A program made the position numbers and the translations under genes. A stretch of DNA of 64,000 nt, taken from an uncultured Tateyamaria sp. (GTDB lineage: Bacteria > Pseudomonadota > Alphaproteobacteria > Rhodobacterales > Rhodobacteraceae). The stretch covers positions 434,001-498,000 of the forward strand of contig NZ_CANNDS010000001.1 in the NCBI RefSeq assembly GCF_947503415.1, written 5' to 3'. The notes beneath the pieces are model-generated. The model was not told the DNA's origin. It saw only the letters and a program-made list of their open reading frames with translations, and did not search any database. Every line of letters starts with the position of its first letter. The stretch's first letter is position 1. Positions 1 through 7,860 of the stretch are shown piece by piece.

Positions 1-645
1 AGTGCCATCGGGCAGCCCCATCTCGGTTTGCAATGCGCCGGGCACCCAGTCATTGATCAGGATGTCATGGAACCTGTCGCCCAAATCCCGCACCATGGAT
101 TTGGTCAGAATGCGGCAAGCCCCCTTCGAGACCGAATAGGCAGAGGCCAGATAGGTGGGATCATTGCCTGCGAACGTGGCCACGTTGATGATCCGGCCCC
201 GCCCGCGCGGGACCATGCGTTCAAGCGCCAACATGGCGCAGGTCAGTGTACCACCCAAATTGATGTCCATGACGTGCTGAAAGCTTTCCGGGGTCTCGTC
301 CAGAAAATCGCGATGTGGATAGACGGCAGCGTTATTGAACAGGATGTCCACCGGTCCCAGCTCGGCATCGATCCGATCGAATGCCGCGCGCAAAGCAGCC
401 ATATCACTTACGTCCGCAAGCACTGGCAAAACAGTGCCGCCGTTACTGGCCGTTTCGGTCGCCAAAGTCTCCAGGTCGACCATCTTTCGACCCAAGGCCG
501 CAACGCTCAGTCCCTGTGCGGCCAGTTCCAAAGCCAAGTGTCGCCCAAGGCCGCGCCCAGCGCCCGTGACAACTGCGACCTCGGGAGCAGGCAACGCCTC
601 GGGCGGCATCGCGGGCGAGGTCATGGCACTATTCTGCTGCGACAT
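1..645 (-). CDS. SDR-family NAD(P)-dependent oxidoreductase (3' end outside window)
   Basis: A Rossmann-fold short-chain dehydrogenase read leftwards and truncated by the window edge. The glycine-rich cofactor motif TGAGRGLG lies near residue 28, followed by NNAAV and the catalytic pair in YSVSK, so the main SDR signatures are intact. The chosen ATG at 645 overlaps the end of the upstream GMC oxidoreductase gene by 17 bp; an in-frame ATG at 624 is the alternative. The substrate cannot be read from sequence. As last visible gene of the acyltransferase-GMC-SDR run it may act on the same alcohol or aldehyde as the GMC enzyme, which is inference from context. Confidence 0.88.
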   Translation of the reverse strand, partial: MSQQNSAMTSPAMPPEALPAPEVAVVTGAGRGLGRHLALELAAQGLSVAALGRKMVDLETLATETASNGGTVLPVLADVSDMAALRAAFDRIDAELGPVDILFNNAAVYPHRDFLDETPESFQHVMDINLGGTLTCAMLALERMVPRGRGRIINVATFAGNDPTYLASAYSVSKGACRILTKSMVRDLGDRFHDILINDWVPGALQTEMGLPDGT

Positions 646-2242
646 CCGGTGCGTCCTTCTGATTGACAGCTTTCGCAATGAGATCCCCAACCCGCAGGGC
701 ATTGGCGGCGATCGTCAGGCTCGGGTTGACCCCCATTGAGCTCGGCATGAACGATCCGTCAGCCACGTAGAGATTGTTGAGATCATGGGTGCGGCAGTCC
801 GGTCGCAGCACGGACGTGGCCGGGTCTGAACCGAAGCGCAAAGTGCCCAAGGGGTGACCGAAATTGAGCACTGGCTGGAGTGATACAAGAAAAGACACGT
901 GTTTTCGAAACGCTTTCCGAAGGGCACGGCGAAATGCTTTGCGGCGTTTGAGAAGCTCCGGGTGGTAACTGTATTCGAACGTCAGGACTTCCGGGTCTTC
1001 AGAATTCAGGACAACTCTGTTCTCCGGATAGGGGAAATCCTCCATCATGCCGACAAAGACTGCTGCTTTGCCGAAGACGCGGCTGGCGATGAAAGCTGGC
1101 ACCCGGATCAGCCCCCGCAAGCGGCGAAACCGGCGCAGGATCGACTGATCGAATATCCGTCCCATGTAAAAGACAATGTTGCCATAGCTCACATCCAGCC
1201 CGATCGACTGGACCAACCCGAACCGCTTGCCCGGGGCGGTGTAGAGATCACGCAGAGAGATGGCCTTGCCAAAGGGACCTGTTTTCGCGGACCGGGTCTT
1301 GGGCCACAGAACAAACACCTCGTCGACATGGAACATCAAGCCCCGCCCAACCCAATCGCTTGAGTTGGCGCAGCCTCCAGCGGAGTGACTTTGGGACGCG
1401 AGCATGAGCCGGGCCGACCCCAGAGATCCGGCACAGAGGGCATAGCGCGTGCCTTGCAGTGTTGCTTCCTCTCCGTTGCAGTTGACCCGCAGGCCGGTCA
1501 CCTGTGCCCCATCCTGCAAGATCTCGCGCACATCGCAATTGTCGAGAAGCGCCGCATGCCCGGTGTCCAGGGCTGGCACAACGCCAGCGGAACGGCCGTC
1601 CATCTTGCAACTCCACGGGCACTTCTTTCCAAAGCATTGCCGGCAAGTCTCCGGGTACTTGACTGCCACGTGTAACCGGTAGGGATGCAGGCCGCTCTCT
1701 TCCATCTCGCGCATAAGCGCGAGGTCTGCGTCCGACGCCGCGATAGGGGGCTTCAACCCTTTCGGAACAGGTTCGCGCGACAGGGGATCTGGTGTTCCGC
1801 ACAAATGCAAAAGCGCGCTGGCTTCATCAAAATAGGGTTGGAATGCGTCAAAGCAGACAGGCCATCCTCCGGTTGGGTGCGGCAGCTCGGAACTGTCATC
1901 CATGTCATGACGCTCGGGCCGTTCCAGAGCCGCGGCATAAAAAGTCGACGAGCCTCCGACGCCACTGCCGTATGGACCGAAAAACCGGGTGGCTATGCCG
2001 CCCAGACGGGATTCCGATTGCTTTGGCCACATGCCTCGGAGCTGCCGCGCTTTTGAGGTCACGGGGCTATTTTGTCCGGTCTGGCTATCCATGGCGTAGC
2101 CCGCAGGCCCTTTTTCAACAAAAAGCACCCGTAACCCGTGATCCGTCAAACGCCGGCCAAGCAATCCGCCACCCAATCCGGCCCCGATGATGATGACATC
2201 CCAGGATTGGGACCGGGCGTCAGAAAGGCAAACTGTCTGCAT
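629..2242 (-). CDS. GMC-family FAD-dependent oxidoreductase
   Basis: A 537-residue flavoprotein of the glucose-methanol-choline oxidoreductase type. The FAD-binding GAGLGGG motif is at residues 20-26, and the C-terminal GMC domain carries GHPLGT and the GVNPSLT segment that closes the flavin site. A cysteine-rich stretch (CRQC...C...C, near residue 205) resembles that of GMC members with an extra metal or redox centre, but this is uncertain. The gene starts 3 bp after the stop of the acyltransferase gene and overlaps the SDR gene, so the three are probably co-transcribed. Family enzymes oxidise alcohols or sugars; the actual substrate is unknown. Confidence 0.85.
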   Translation of the reverse strand: MQTVCLSDARSQSWDVIIIGAGLGGGLLGRRLTDHGLRVLFVEKGPAGYAMDSQTGQNSPVTSKARQLRGMWPKQSESRLGGIATRFFGPYGSGVGGSSTFYAAALERPERHDMDDSSELPHPTGGWPVCFDAFQPYFDEASALLHLCGTPDPLSREPVPKGLKPPIAASDADLALMREMEESGLHPYRLHVAVKYPETCRQCFGKKCPWSCKMDGRSAGVVPALDTGHAALLDNCDVREILQDGAQVTGLRVNCNGEEATLQGTRYALCAGSLGSARLMLASQSHSAGGCANSSDWVGRGLMFHVDEVFVLWPKTRSAKTGPFGKAISLRDLYTAPGKRFGLVQSIGLDVSYGNIVFYMGRIFDQSILRRFRRLRGLIRVPAFIASRVFGKAAVFVGMMEDFPYPENRVVLNSEDPEVLTFEYSYHPELLKRRKAFRRALRKAFRKHVSFLVSLQPVLNFGHPLGTLRFGSDPATSVLRPDCRTHDLNNLYVADGSFMPSSMGVNPSLTIAANALRVGDLIAKAVNQKDAPDVAAE

Positions 2243-2245
2243 GGC

Positions 2246-4261
2246 TTATTCTCTTCCAAGAACCGGTCTGAACACATCCCGCAGGATCAGCGCCCCGGTA
2301 TTGGTGACGTGGTTGTTGTCATAATAATAGGGAGTGCCGTCGAAAATTGCTTCGCACCGGGCGTCGGAACAAAGTCGTGACCAAAGTTCCAGCACGGTGA
2401 CACCGGGCGTTTGGGCAACCCGCTCCAGGGCCGCGTCGACACTTGCAAACCGGTCTTGCAACGCGGCGCGAGACGTTTGCCCGGATGATGCAGCAAGCGT
2501 GGCGGTATCGGTTCTGCCGAAAGCCAGCGCACGCGCTGCATCGCGCGTGGAATAATCGAAGATTTCCGGCACCTGCTGAAGCACGAACAGCTGGTCAACC
2601 TGCGGGGCCAATGTTTCCGTAGTCAGTGCCAGCGCTTCGGTGAACAGGTCCTGCTGGGTCTGGGTTGTATCCAAGGGGCCGCCGGGATGCGCGGACAGGG
2701 TGATCCAATTGTGGCTATCTGCCCCGATGCCGGTGCCTTCGGCGTAGTAGCTCCAGCGTCCAATCATCAAAAGTCGCTGGATCGACGGTGTGGCCGCCAG
2801 TCCTTCGGCCACGATCTGTATGGACTGCGCGCAAAATGCCTCTTGCGCTGGGGTCGATACCAACTCGTCTTTCACCACGCCCATCAGAGGCGGGCAGCCT
2901 GCATGCCAGATGAGCAGCCCGGGTTCGTTGGCTTCGGAGGCGGCCAGCTCAAGCCCCTCCTTGAAGGCGCGAGCATGGCTGTCGCCCCAGACCAGAAACT
3001 CCGGCGGGCCGTCAGGGCCAATCGGGCAAATCTCGATACCGGCCCAAGCCCCGTCCTCGGGGCGGGTGCAGCGGGACCAGTCCTGAATGAAGCCACGGGT
3101 GGCGGAAATGAAAGGGCGTGCCTCGGTCGGAAAGCGGCCTGGCAACCCTTCGGAAAAGGCAAAAGATAGCGCGGTACAAACCAGGGCGGTCGCAGCCGCG
3201 CCATAGCTCGCCACCAGGCGCCACCCCGGTAGAGCGCCCCGGCGGAAAGGCGTTTCCACATATCTCCAAGACAGCCAAGACACAGCGATGGCGGTGGCAA
3301 ACAATATCGGGATTTGCCACAGAGTCGGAACAGCCCCCTGAAAGTTGTGCAGAAGCGTCACCATCGGCCAGTGCCACAGGTACAGCGAATAGGAGATGAG
3401 CCCAAAGAACAGCGCCGCGCGGCTGCACAGGATACGGTTGACCAGGTTGTCATCCTGACCGTTGAGGATGATCAAAACCGCGCCCAGAACCGGGACAAAC
3501 GCGTAGAGACCGGGAAAGTGATCACCCGCCTCAAACAAGAAGATGGCGGAAGCAATCAAGGCAATCCCGACCCAGCTAAGCACGGCATGCACGCGCCAGC
3601 TTAGGCCCCGGCGATACCCGACGATGGCCAGACATACTCCGGCCAGAAGTTCCCAAGCGCGGAAAGGGAACAGGTAGAACGCACCCGGCGGCGAGATGCT
3701 CATCATCCACAAGCAGGCCAGCAGAGACAGCACACCCAAGCCCATCAACAGGGCGAGCAAATGCACACGCCAGTGCGCCAAGCCAATGAGCAGCAGGGGC
3801 AGAACGATATAAAACTGCTCCTCCACAGCCAGCGACCAGGTGTGCAGCAAAAGTTTCAATTCGCTGGCCTGATCGAAATAGCCGGCGCCGTTGAAGTAAT
3901 GCACATTCGCCAGATAGACGGTCGCGGCAACAAGTTCCTGCCCAAACTCTCGGAAATCGAAGGGCAGAAGTATGAACCAAGCTCCGATCAGCGTGGCCAA
4001 TGCCATTACAAGATAAGCCGGAGCCAATCGACGGATCCGCCGGGTAAAGAATGCGCCCAGTCGGATTTTCCCAGTGCTCTCCAGTTCCGCCCAAAGGATG
4101 CCACCGATGAGAAATCCCGAGATCACAAAGAAGATGTCGACGCCAACAAAACCACCGTCCAGACCTGCCACGCCGAAATGGTACAAAACCACGGGCAACA
4201 CAGCCACGGCGCGCAATCCGTCGATCTCTGGGCGATAGCGTGCATGCGGGGTTTGGTTCAC
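2246..4261 (-). CDS. OafA/YrhL-type membrane acyltransferase with C-terminal SGNH domain
   Basis: A 671-residue protein with an N-terminal acyltransferase-3 domain of about ten membrane helices (residues 1 to about 375; YRPEIDGLRAVAV is the family start signature). A periplasmic SGNH domain follows, with the nucleophile motif GDSH at 426-429 and a late NNHVT segment. This architecture O-acetylates cell-surface polysaccharides: the membrane part moves the acyl group across the membrane and the SGNH part delivers it to the sugar. The start is GTG at 4261. It heads the leftward run to the GMC and SDR genes and is divergent from the aminotransferase gene. Confidence 0.9.
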   Translation of the reverse strand: MNQTPHARYRPEIDGLRAVAVLPVVLYHFGVAGLDGGFVGVDIFFVISGFLIGGILWAELESTGKIRLGAFFTRRIRRLAPAYLVMALATLIGAWFILLPFDFREFGQELVAATVYLANVHYFNGAGYFDQASELKLLLHTWSLAVEEQFYIVLPLLLIGLAHWRVHLLALLMGLGVLSLLACLWMMSISPPGAFYLFPFRAWELLAGVCLAIVGYRRGLSWRVHAVLSWVGIALIASAIFLFEAGDHFPGLYAFVPVLGAVLIILNGQDDNLVNRILCSRAALFFGLISYSLYLWHWPMVTLLHNFQGAVPTLWQIPILFATAIAVSWLSWRYVETPFRRGALPGWRLVASYGAAATALVCTALSFAFSEGLPGRFPTEARPFISATRGFIQDWSRCTRPEDGAWAGIEICPIGPDGPPEFLVWGDSHARAFKEGLELAASEANEPGLLIWHAGCPPLMGVVKDELVSTPAQEAFCAQSIQIVAEGLAATPSIQRLLMIGRWSYYAEGTGIGADSHNWITLSAHPGGPLDTTQTQQDLFTEALALTTETLAPQVDQLFVLQQVPEIFDYSTRDAARALAFGRTDTATLAASSGQTSRAALQDRFASVDAALERVAQTPGVTVLELWSRLCSDARCEAIFDGTPYYYDNNHVTNTGALILRDVFRPVLGRE

Positions 4262-4697
4262 GTGCCGAAGTCCACGTCAGAAGGGCGGTTTATCATGTGT
4301 TTGTAAGGAAAATTCTAAAAACATGCGGATGATCTAACAGGTTTGCAGACCAAGACAAGCATCCGACGGCGTGGGCCGGAAGAGTTCTCCACAACCGCGG
4401 TTTTCAGGTCGCATGTGCCGGCGCGGACCCCGATGCGCACACGCGTTCAGCAGTTGATTGCCAATGGGGCCTGTGTCAGTTTCTTCGTCACTAGAATACT
4501 TGGCGATTTGCAATGTAGTCAAAGCAATTGAGCCTGAACCAATTGGGCAACAGTTTTATTGTGGCGATGTGCGCCACCTAAATTTATGTATTTTTTTCAA
4601 CCCGTTGAAGGGTATCAAAAGGATATGATCAGGCGTCTTAACTCGCCGGTGCGCGGGTCTCAGTTTCCGCAAACTGCTTTAACTATCGGAGGCATCA
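4262..4697. other. Divergent intergenic region
   Basis: A 436-bp region between the acyltransferase (leftward) and the aminotransferase (rightward). I see no gene in it. The right half is AT-rich. It holds a perfect 6-bp inverted repeat, GTGGCG-N5-CGCCAC (4561-4577), about 120 bp before the aminotransferase start, which could be an operator. GGAGG at about 4689 is the ribosome site for that gene. Confidence 0.5.
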
Positions 4698-5837
4698 ATG
4701 GTGCGCCATATCCCATTTAATCGCCCCAGCCTGATCGGGAATGAGATCAAATATATTCGGGACGCGGTGCGGCTCGGGCAACTGGCCGGTGATGGGACCT
4801 ATACTGGCAAGTGCCAGGATGTGATCTGTACGCTTACGGCTGCGCGAAAATCCCTGATCACCCATTCCTGCACGGCAGCACTCGAGATGGCGGCTGTCTT
4901 GTGTGATCTGGGGTCAGGGGACGAGGTCATCATGCCGTCCTTCACCTTTGTCTCGACCGCAAATGCCGTTGTTCTGCGCGGGGCAACGCCGGTTTTCGTC
5001 GATATCGACCCCCTCACGCTCAATATGGATCCAGCAGAGGTGGCCAAACACGTCACGCCCCAGACGCGAGCGATTTTTGCCGTGCACTATGCCGGCTTTC
5101 CGGCGGACATGGACGCGCTCGCTGAAATCGCCAAGGCGCATGATCTGATGTTGGTCGAAGATGCGGCTCAAGCACTAGGCGCGACGTACAAAGGGCGCCT
5201 CGCAGGCAGTCTTGGGGATATGGCGACCCTGAGTTTCCACGAGACCAAGAATATCATCAGTGGTGAAGGCGGCGCGCTAACGCTGAACCGGGAAGACCTC
5301 TTTGAGCGCGCCGAGATCATTCGCGAAAAAGGCACCAACCGGTCGCAGTTCTTTCGTGGGCAGGTCGACAAATACACTTGGGTTGATGTGGGGTCGTCCT
5401 ATCTCCCTGGCGAACTGATCGCCGCGTACTTATTTGCGCAGTTAGAGGCGCACAGCACGATCCTGGCACGGCGGCAGGCGATCTTTGATACGTATATGGA
5501 AGCCTTTGCTCCATTTGAGGAGCTGGGAAAGATCACGCGTACCAAAACGCCCCCCCACTGTGTGGGCAACGGGCACATGTTCTATCTGCAGTTGCCCGAT
5601 CTAAAGGCGCGCACCCGTTTCATCAAAGAGATGGGTGAGCGGGACATAAATACGCCTTTTCATTATGTCCCGCTGCATAGTGCGCCTGCAGGGCTGAAAT
5701 TTGGCCGCACCACCGGGCCGTTACCGTGCACAGATCATGTGGCAGATACACTGGTGCGTCTGCCGATGTACTTTGATCTGGGCCCCGACATCGAAACGGT
5801 GATTGGTGCGGCCAGCGAAATTCTGCAGACGCTCTAG
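4698..5837 (+). CDS. wecE: DegT/DnrJ/EryC1-family sugar aminotransferase (WecE-like)
   Basis: A 379-residue PLP-dependent aminotransferase closest in pattern to WecE/RffA, which transfers an amino group to dTDP-4-keto-6-deoxy-glucose. K184 in SFHETKNI is the expected PLP Schiff-base lysine, preceded by the VEDAAQALGA motif that holds the cofactor. Length is normal for the family. The start is set by a GGAGG site. In this locus it would supply an amino sugar for the polysaccharide, or a substrate for the nearby formyltransferase domain; that link is inferred. Its stop lies 3 bp from the end of the convergent beta-helix gene. Confidence 0.88.
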   Translation: MVRHIPFNRPSLIGNEIKYIRDAVRLGQLAGDGTYTGKCQDVICTLTAARKSLITHSCTAALEMAAVLCDLGSGDEVIMPSFTFVSTANAVVLRGATPVFVDIDPLTLNMDPAEVAKHVTPQTRAIFAVHYAGFPADMDALAEIAKAHDLMLVEDAAQALGATYKGRLAGSLGDMATLSFHETKNIISGEGGALTLNREDLFERAEIIREKGTNRSQFFRGQVDKYTWVDVGSSYLPGELIAAYLFAQLEAHSTILARRQAIFDTYMEAFAPFEELGKITRTKTPPHCVGNGHMFYLQLPDLKARTRFIKEMGERDINTPFHYVPLHSAPAGLKFGRTTGPLPCTDHVADTLVRLPMYFDLGPDIETVIGAASEILQTL

Positions 5838-5840
5838 GTG

Positions 5841-7856
5841 TTACCCCACCTCGGTTGCGCCGAGTGAGGCAGGTTCTGGCCTCAGATCACCCTTGAAATC
5901 GGTATGAGCATTAGGCTCTGCCAAAGCTTCGCCCAAGGCGGGCGAATTCAGTGCTGGCATCCAAAGGGTCGCCATATCGGTGGGGTGCGCAAACTGACTC
6001 GCCAACGGCGTAGACGAGTTACGATATCCCCGATACCGGGGCTCGAAGGCAGATATGGCCGTCATGGGTTCATACCGTCGACCTTGCGCCCCGAGCGCAG
6101 GCGCATGGATCAGGTTGTTGCGCGCGACTACACTGCTGAACCCAATTGAATCCCGCACTTCGGCCGCTGACACATTCGTGAGGTTCACCAGCGTGTTGTT
6201 GTAGAACAGAACCGGCGTCGCCTCGTTGGCAGGGTTGCCTTGCCCGCCGCCTTCCATCCACAAGAAACCACCCTGAATCCCAGCGTTGAAACCACCGATC
6301 GAACCGCTGTCATGCGACACCGGTGCAAAGATGCCAACGTTGTTGCGGATCGTCGTGCCGCCATGGCTGACCTCGAAAATCGCCCGGGACTGGAAGCCCG
6401 CTATCAAGACACAACCCTCGACCAGCGCGTTGACAAGGCCACGCGCCGTGCTCGGATTCTGGCTGTTGACAGACATCGGTGTCCAGGCAGCTTCCATGGC
6501 GCAGGATTGAACGTTCAGACGGGCTCCCGCATGCGGGGCCGAAGTGTTCCATCGCACACAGGGTTGTGTGGCCGAAATAGCGCCCCAACGCGCCCATCCG
6601 TTGAGTGAAAACAGATCACAAGCACTGATGACAGATCGCCAGGGGTCAGTGATCCGGATGGGTGCGTTTGGTTCGTTGGTCCGATCTCCGCCTGCTTGCG
6701 CATTTGGATTCTGGGCGATCCGGCAGCCGGTGATGGCGTGGCTCGACTGAGAGGCTTCCAGAATGCCGTACCCACCCCATTCAGTGATTACGCAGTCATT
6801 GTAGGTCGCGACCCGGTTTGTGATGCCACGCCCCGAAGGCCAGTCACTGCCATAAAGTGTGATGCCCCAACCTGTGAAATCGCACGCATCAAAGGTCACG
6901 CTGGTCGGGCCGTTGCCGCCAGCGGCAACCTGATAGAAGGTCAGTCGCACACCGGATTCGTTGATCGCGTTCCACTGACCGCGGAAATCAATGCCGGAGA
7001 ACACCGTACCGCTCATAGCGGACCCGGAGTTGGCGAGGGAATTGTCGTAAAAGACGTTTGATTCCTGGCTAGCATAACCCGTGGCTTGCACAATCGGTTT
7101 GGCTGCATCGCTTGTTCCGGTGCTGGGGCGGGCTTCCATACGAAGACTGACGCTCGAAGCACCGGATGGTTGATAAAGCGCAACATCAGAGGGCGAGAGG
7201 GTATAGCTCTGGCCGCGTTCCAGCATGATCCGGCTGGCGCGTCTGGCTGTTGCCATGACGTTCCAAGCCGCCCCAATGCTGTTGAACCGCAACGCGCCGC
7301 TCGGGGCATTGGCAAAGGAGCCCGAGGGATCGACAAAAAGCGTGGCCGTTCCGGTGTAGAACGTGTCGGGATTGCCCACGGTGACAGTGGTGACCCCCTG
7401 CCCCCATTTGCCCGAAGATGGCTCAAGCACCGCCACGCGTACGGTATAGCTATTCGCTGACCGATAGGTGTGCGCGCCCAGTGGACCACGCATGTAACGG
7501 CTTGAACAGCGATTGCCCCCGTCCGTATCATCCATGGAGATAACCTGGGTCGGAGCTTCGAATGTGTAGTCTTCCCCAAAGTCCCAGAAGATGACCTTGT
7601 CATGATAGCTGGGGTCGTACTGACCCACCGGAAGCGTATTGGTGTCAAAGCCTGACAAATCGACGTCAAACATCATTCCCTCAGGGGCAATTTGATGTTC
7701 GGAGCGCTGCACGTTGATCGCGACGTTTGTGCCTGGCGCAGCGGGCTGATCCCAGACAGTTCCACCGCCTTCAACTTGCCCCCATGTGTTGACTGTGACG
7801 CCGCCGATTGTGACAGCCGTTCCTGCCGAAAACCCGGAAAATGCAATATTGGGCAT
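5841..7856 (-). CDS. Large beta-helix protein with PKD-like N-terminus
   Basis: A 671-residue protein. Residues 1 to about 170 look beta-sandwich/PKD-like (HTYRSANSYTVRVAV, ending VTVGN). The rest has the Asn/Gly-rich, repetitive pattern of a right-handed parallel beta-helix (V.FDACDFTGWGI, SVISACDLFSLN, YNNTLVNLTN). No Sec signal peptide or membrane helix is visible, so secretion would need another route. The start has a GGAG site and lies 4 bp after the stop of the tandem-repeat protein gene, so the two are probably translated together. The fold is common in polysaccharide lyases, adhesins and phage tailspikes. No catalytic residues can be named. Confidence 0.7.
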   Translation of the reverse strand: MPNIAFSGFSAGTAVTIGGVTVNTWGQVEGGGTVWDQPAAPGTNVAINVQRSEHQIAPEGMMFDVDLSGFDTNTLPVGQYDPSYHDKVIFWDFGEDYTFEAPTQVISMDDTDGGNRCSSRYMRGPLGAHTYRSANSYTVRVAVLEPSSGKWGQGVTTVTVGNPDTFYTGTATLFVDPSGSFANAPSGALRFNSIGAAWNVMATARRASRIMLERGQSYTLSPSDVALYQPSGASSVSLRMEARPSTGTSDAAKPIVQATGYASQESNVFYDNSLANSGSAMSGTVFSGIDFRGQWNAINESGVRLTFYQVAAGGNGPTSVTFDACDFTGWGITLYGSDWPSGRGITNRVATYNDCVITEWGGYGILEASQSSHAITGCRIAQNPNAQAGGDRTNEPNAPIRITDPWRSVISACDLFSLNGWARWGAISATQPCVRWNTSAPHAGARLNVQSCAMEAAWTPMSVNSQNPSTARGLVNALVEGCVLIAGFQSRAIFEVSHGGTTIRNNVGIFAPVSHDSGSIGGFNAGIQGGFLWMEGGGQGNPANEATPVLFYNNTLVNLTNVSAAEVRDSIGFSSVVARNNLIHAPALGAQGRRYEPMTAISAFEPRYRGYRNSSTPLASQFAHPTDMATLWMPALNSPALGEALAEPNAHTDFKGDLRPEPASLGATEVG

Positions 7857-7860
7857 GATC

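Noticed and set aside
4343..4531. Short rightward frame in the 4.3-4.7 kb gap
   Set aside because: It has no ribosome site, no family pattern, and an overlapping open frame on the other strand, so it reads as chance.
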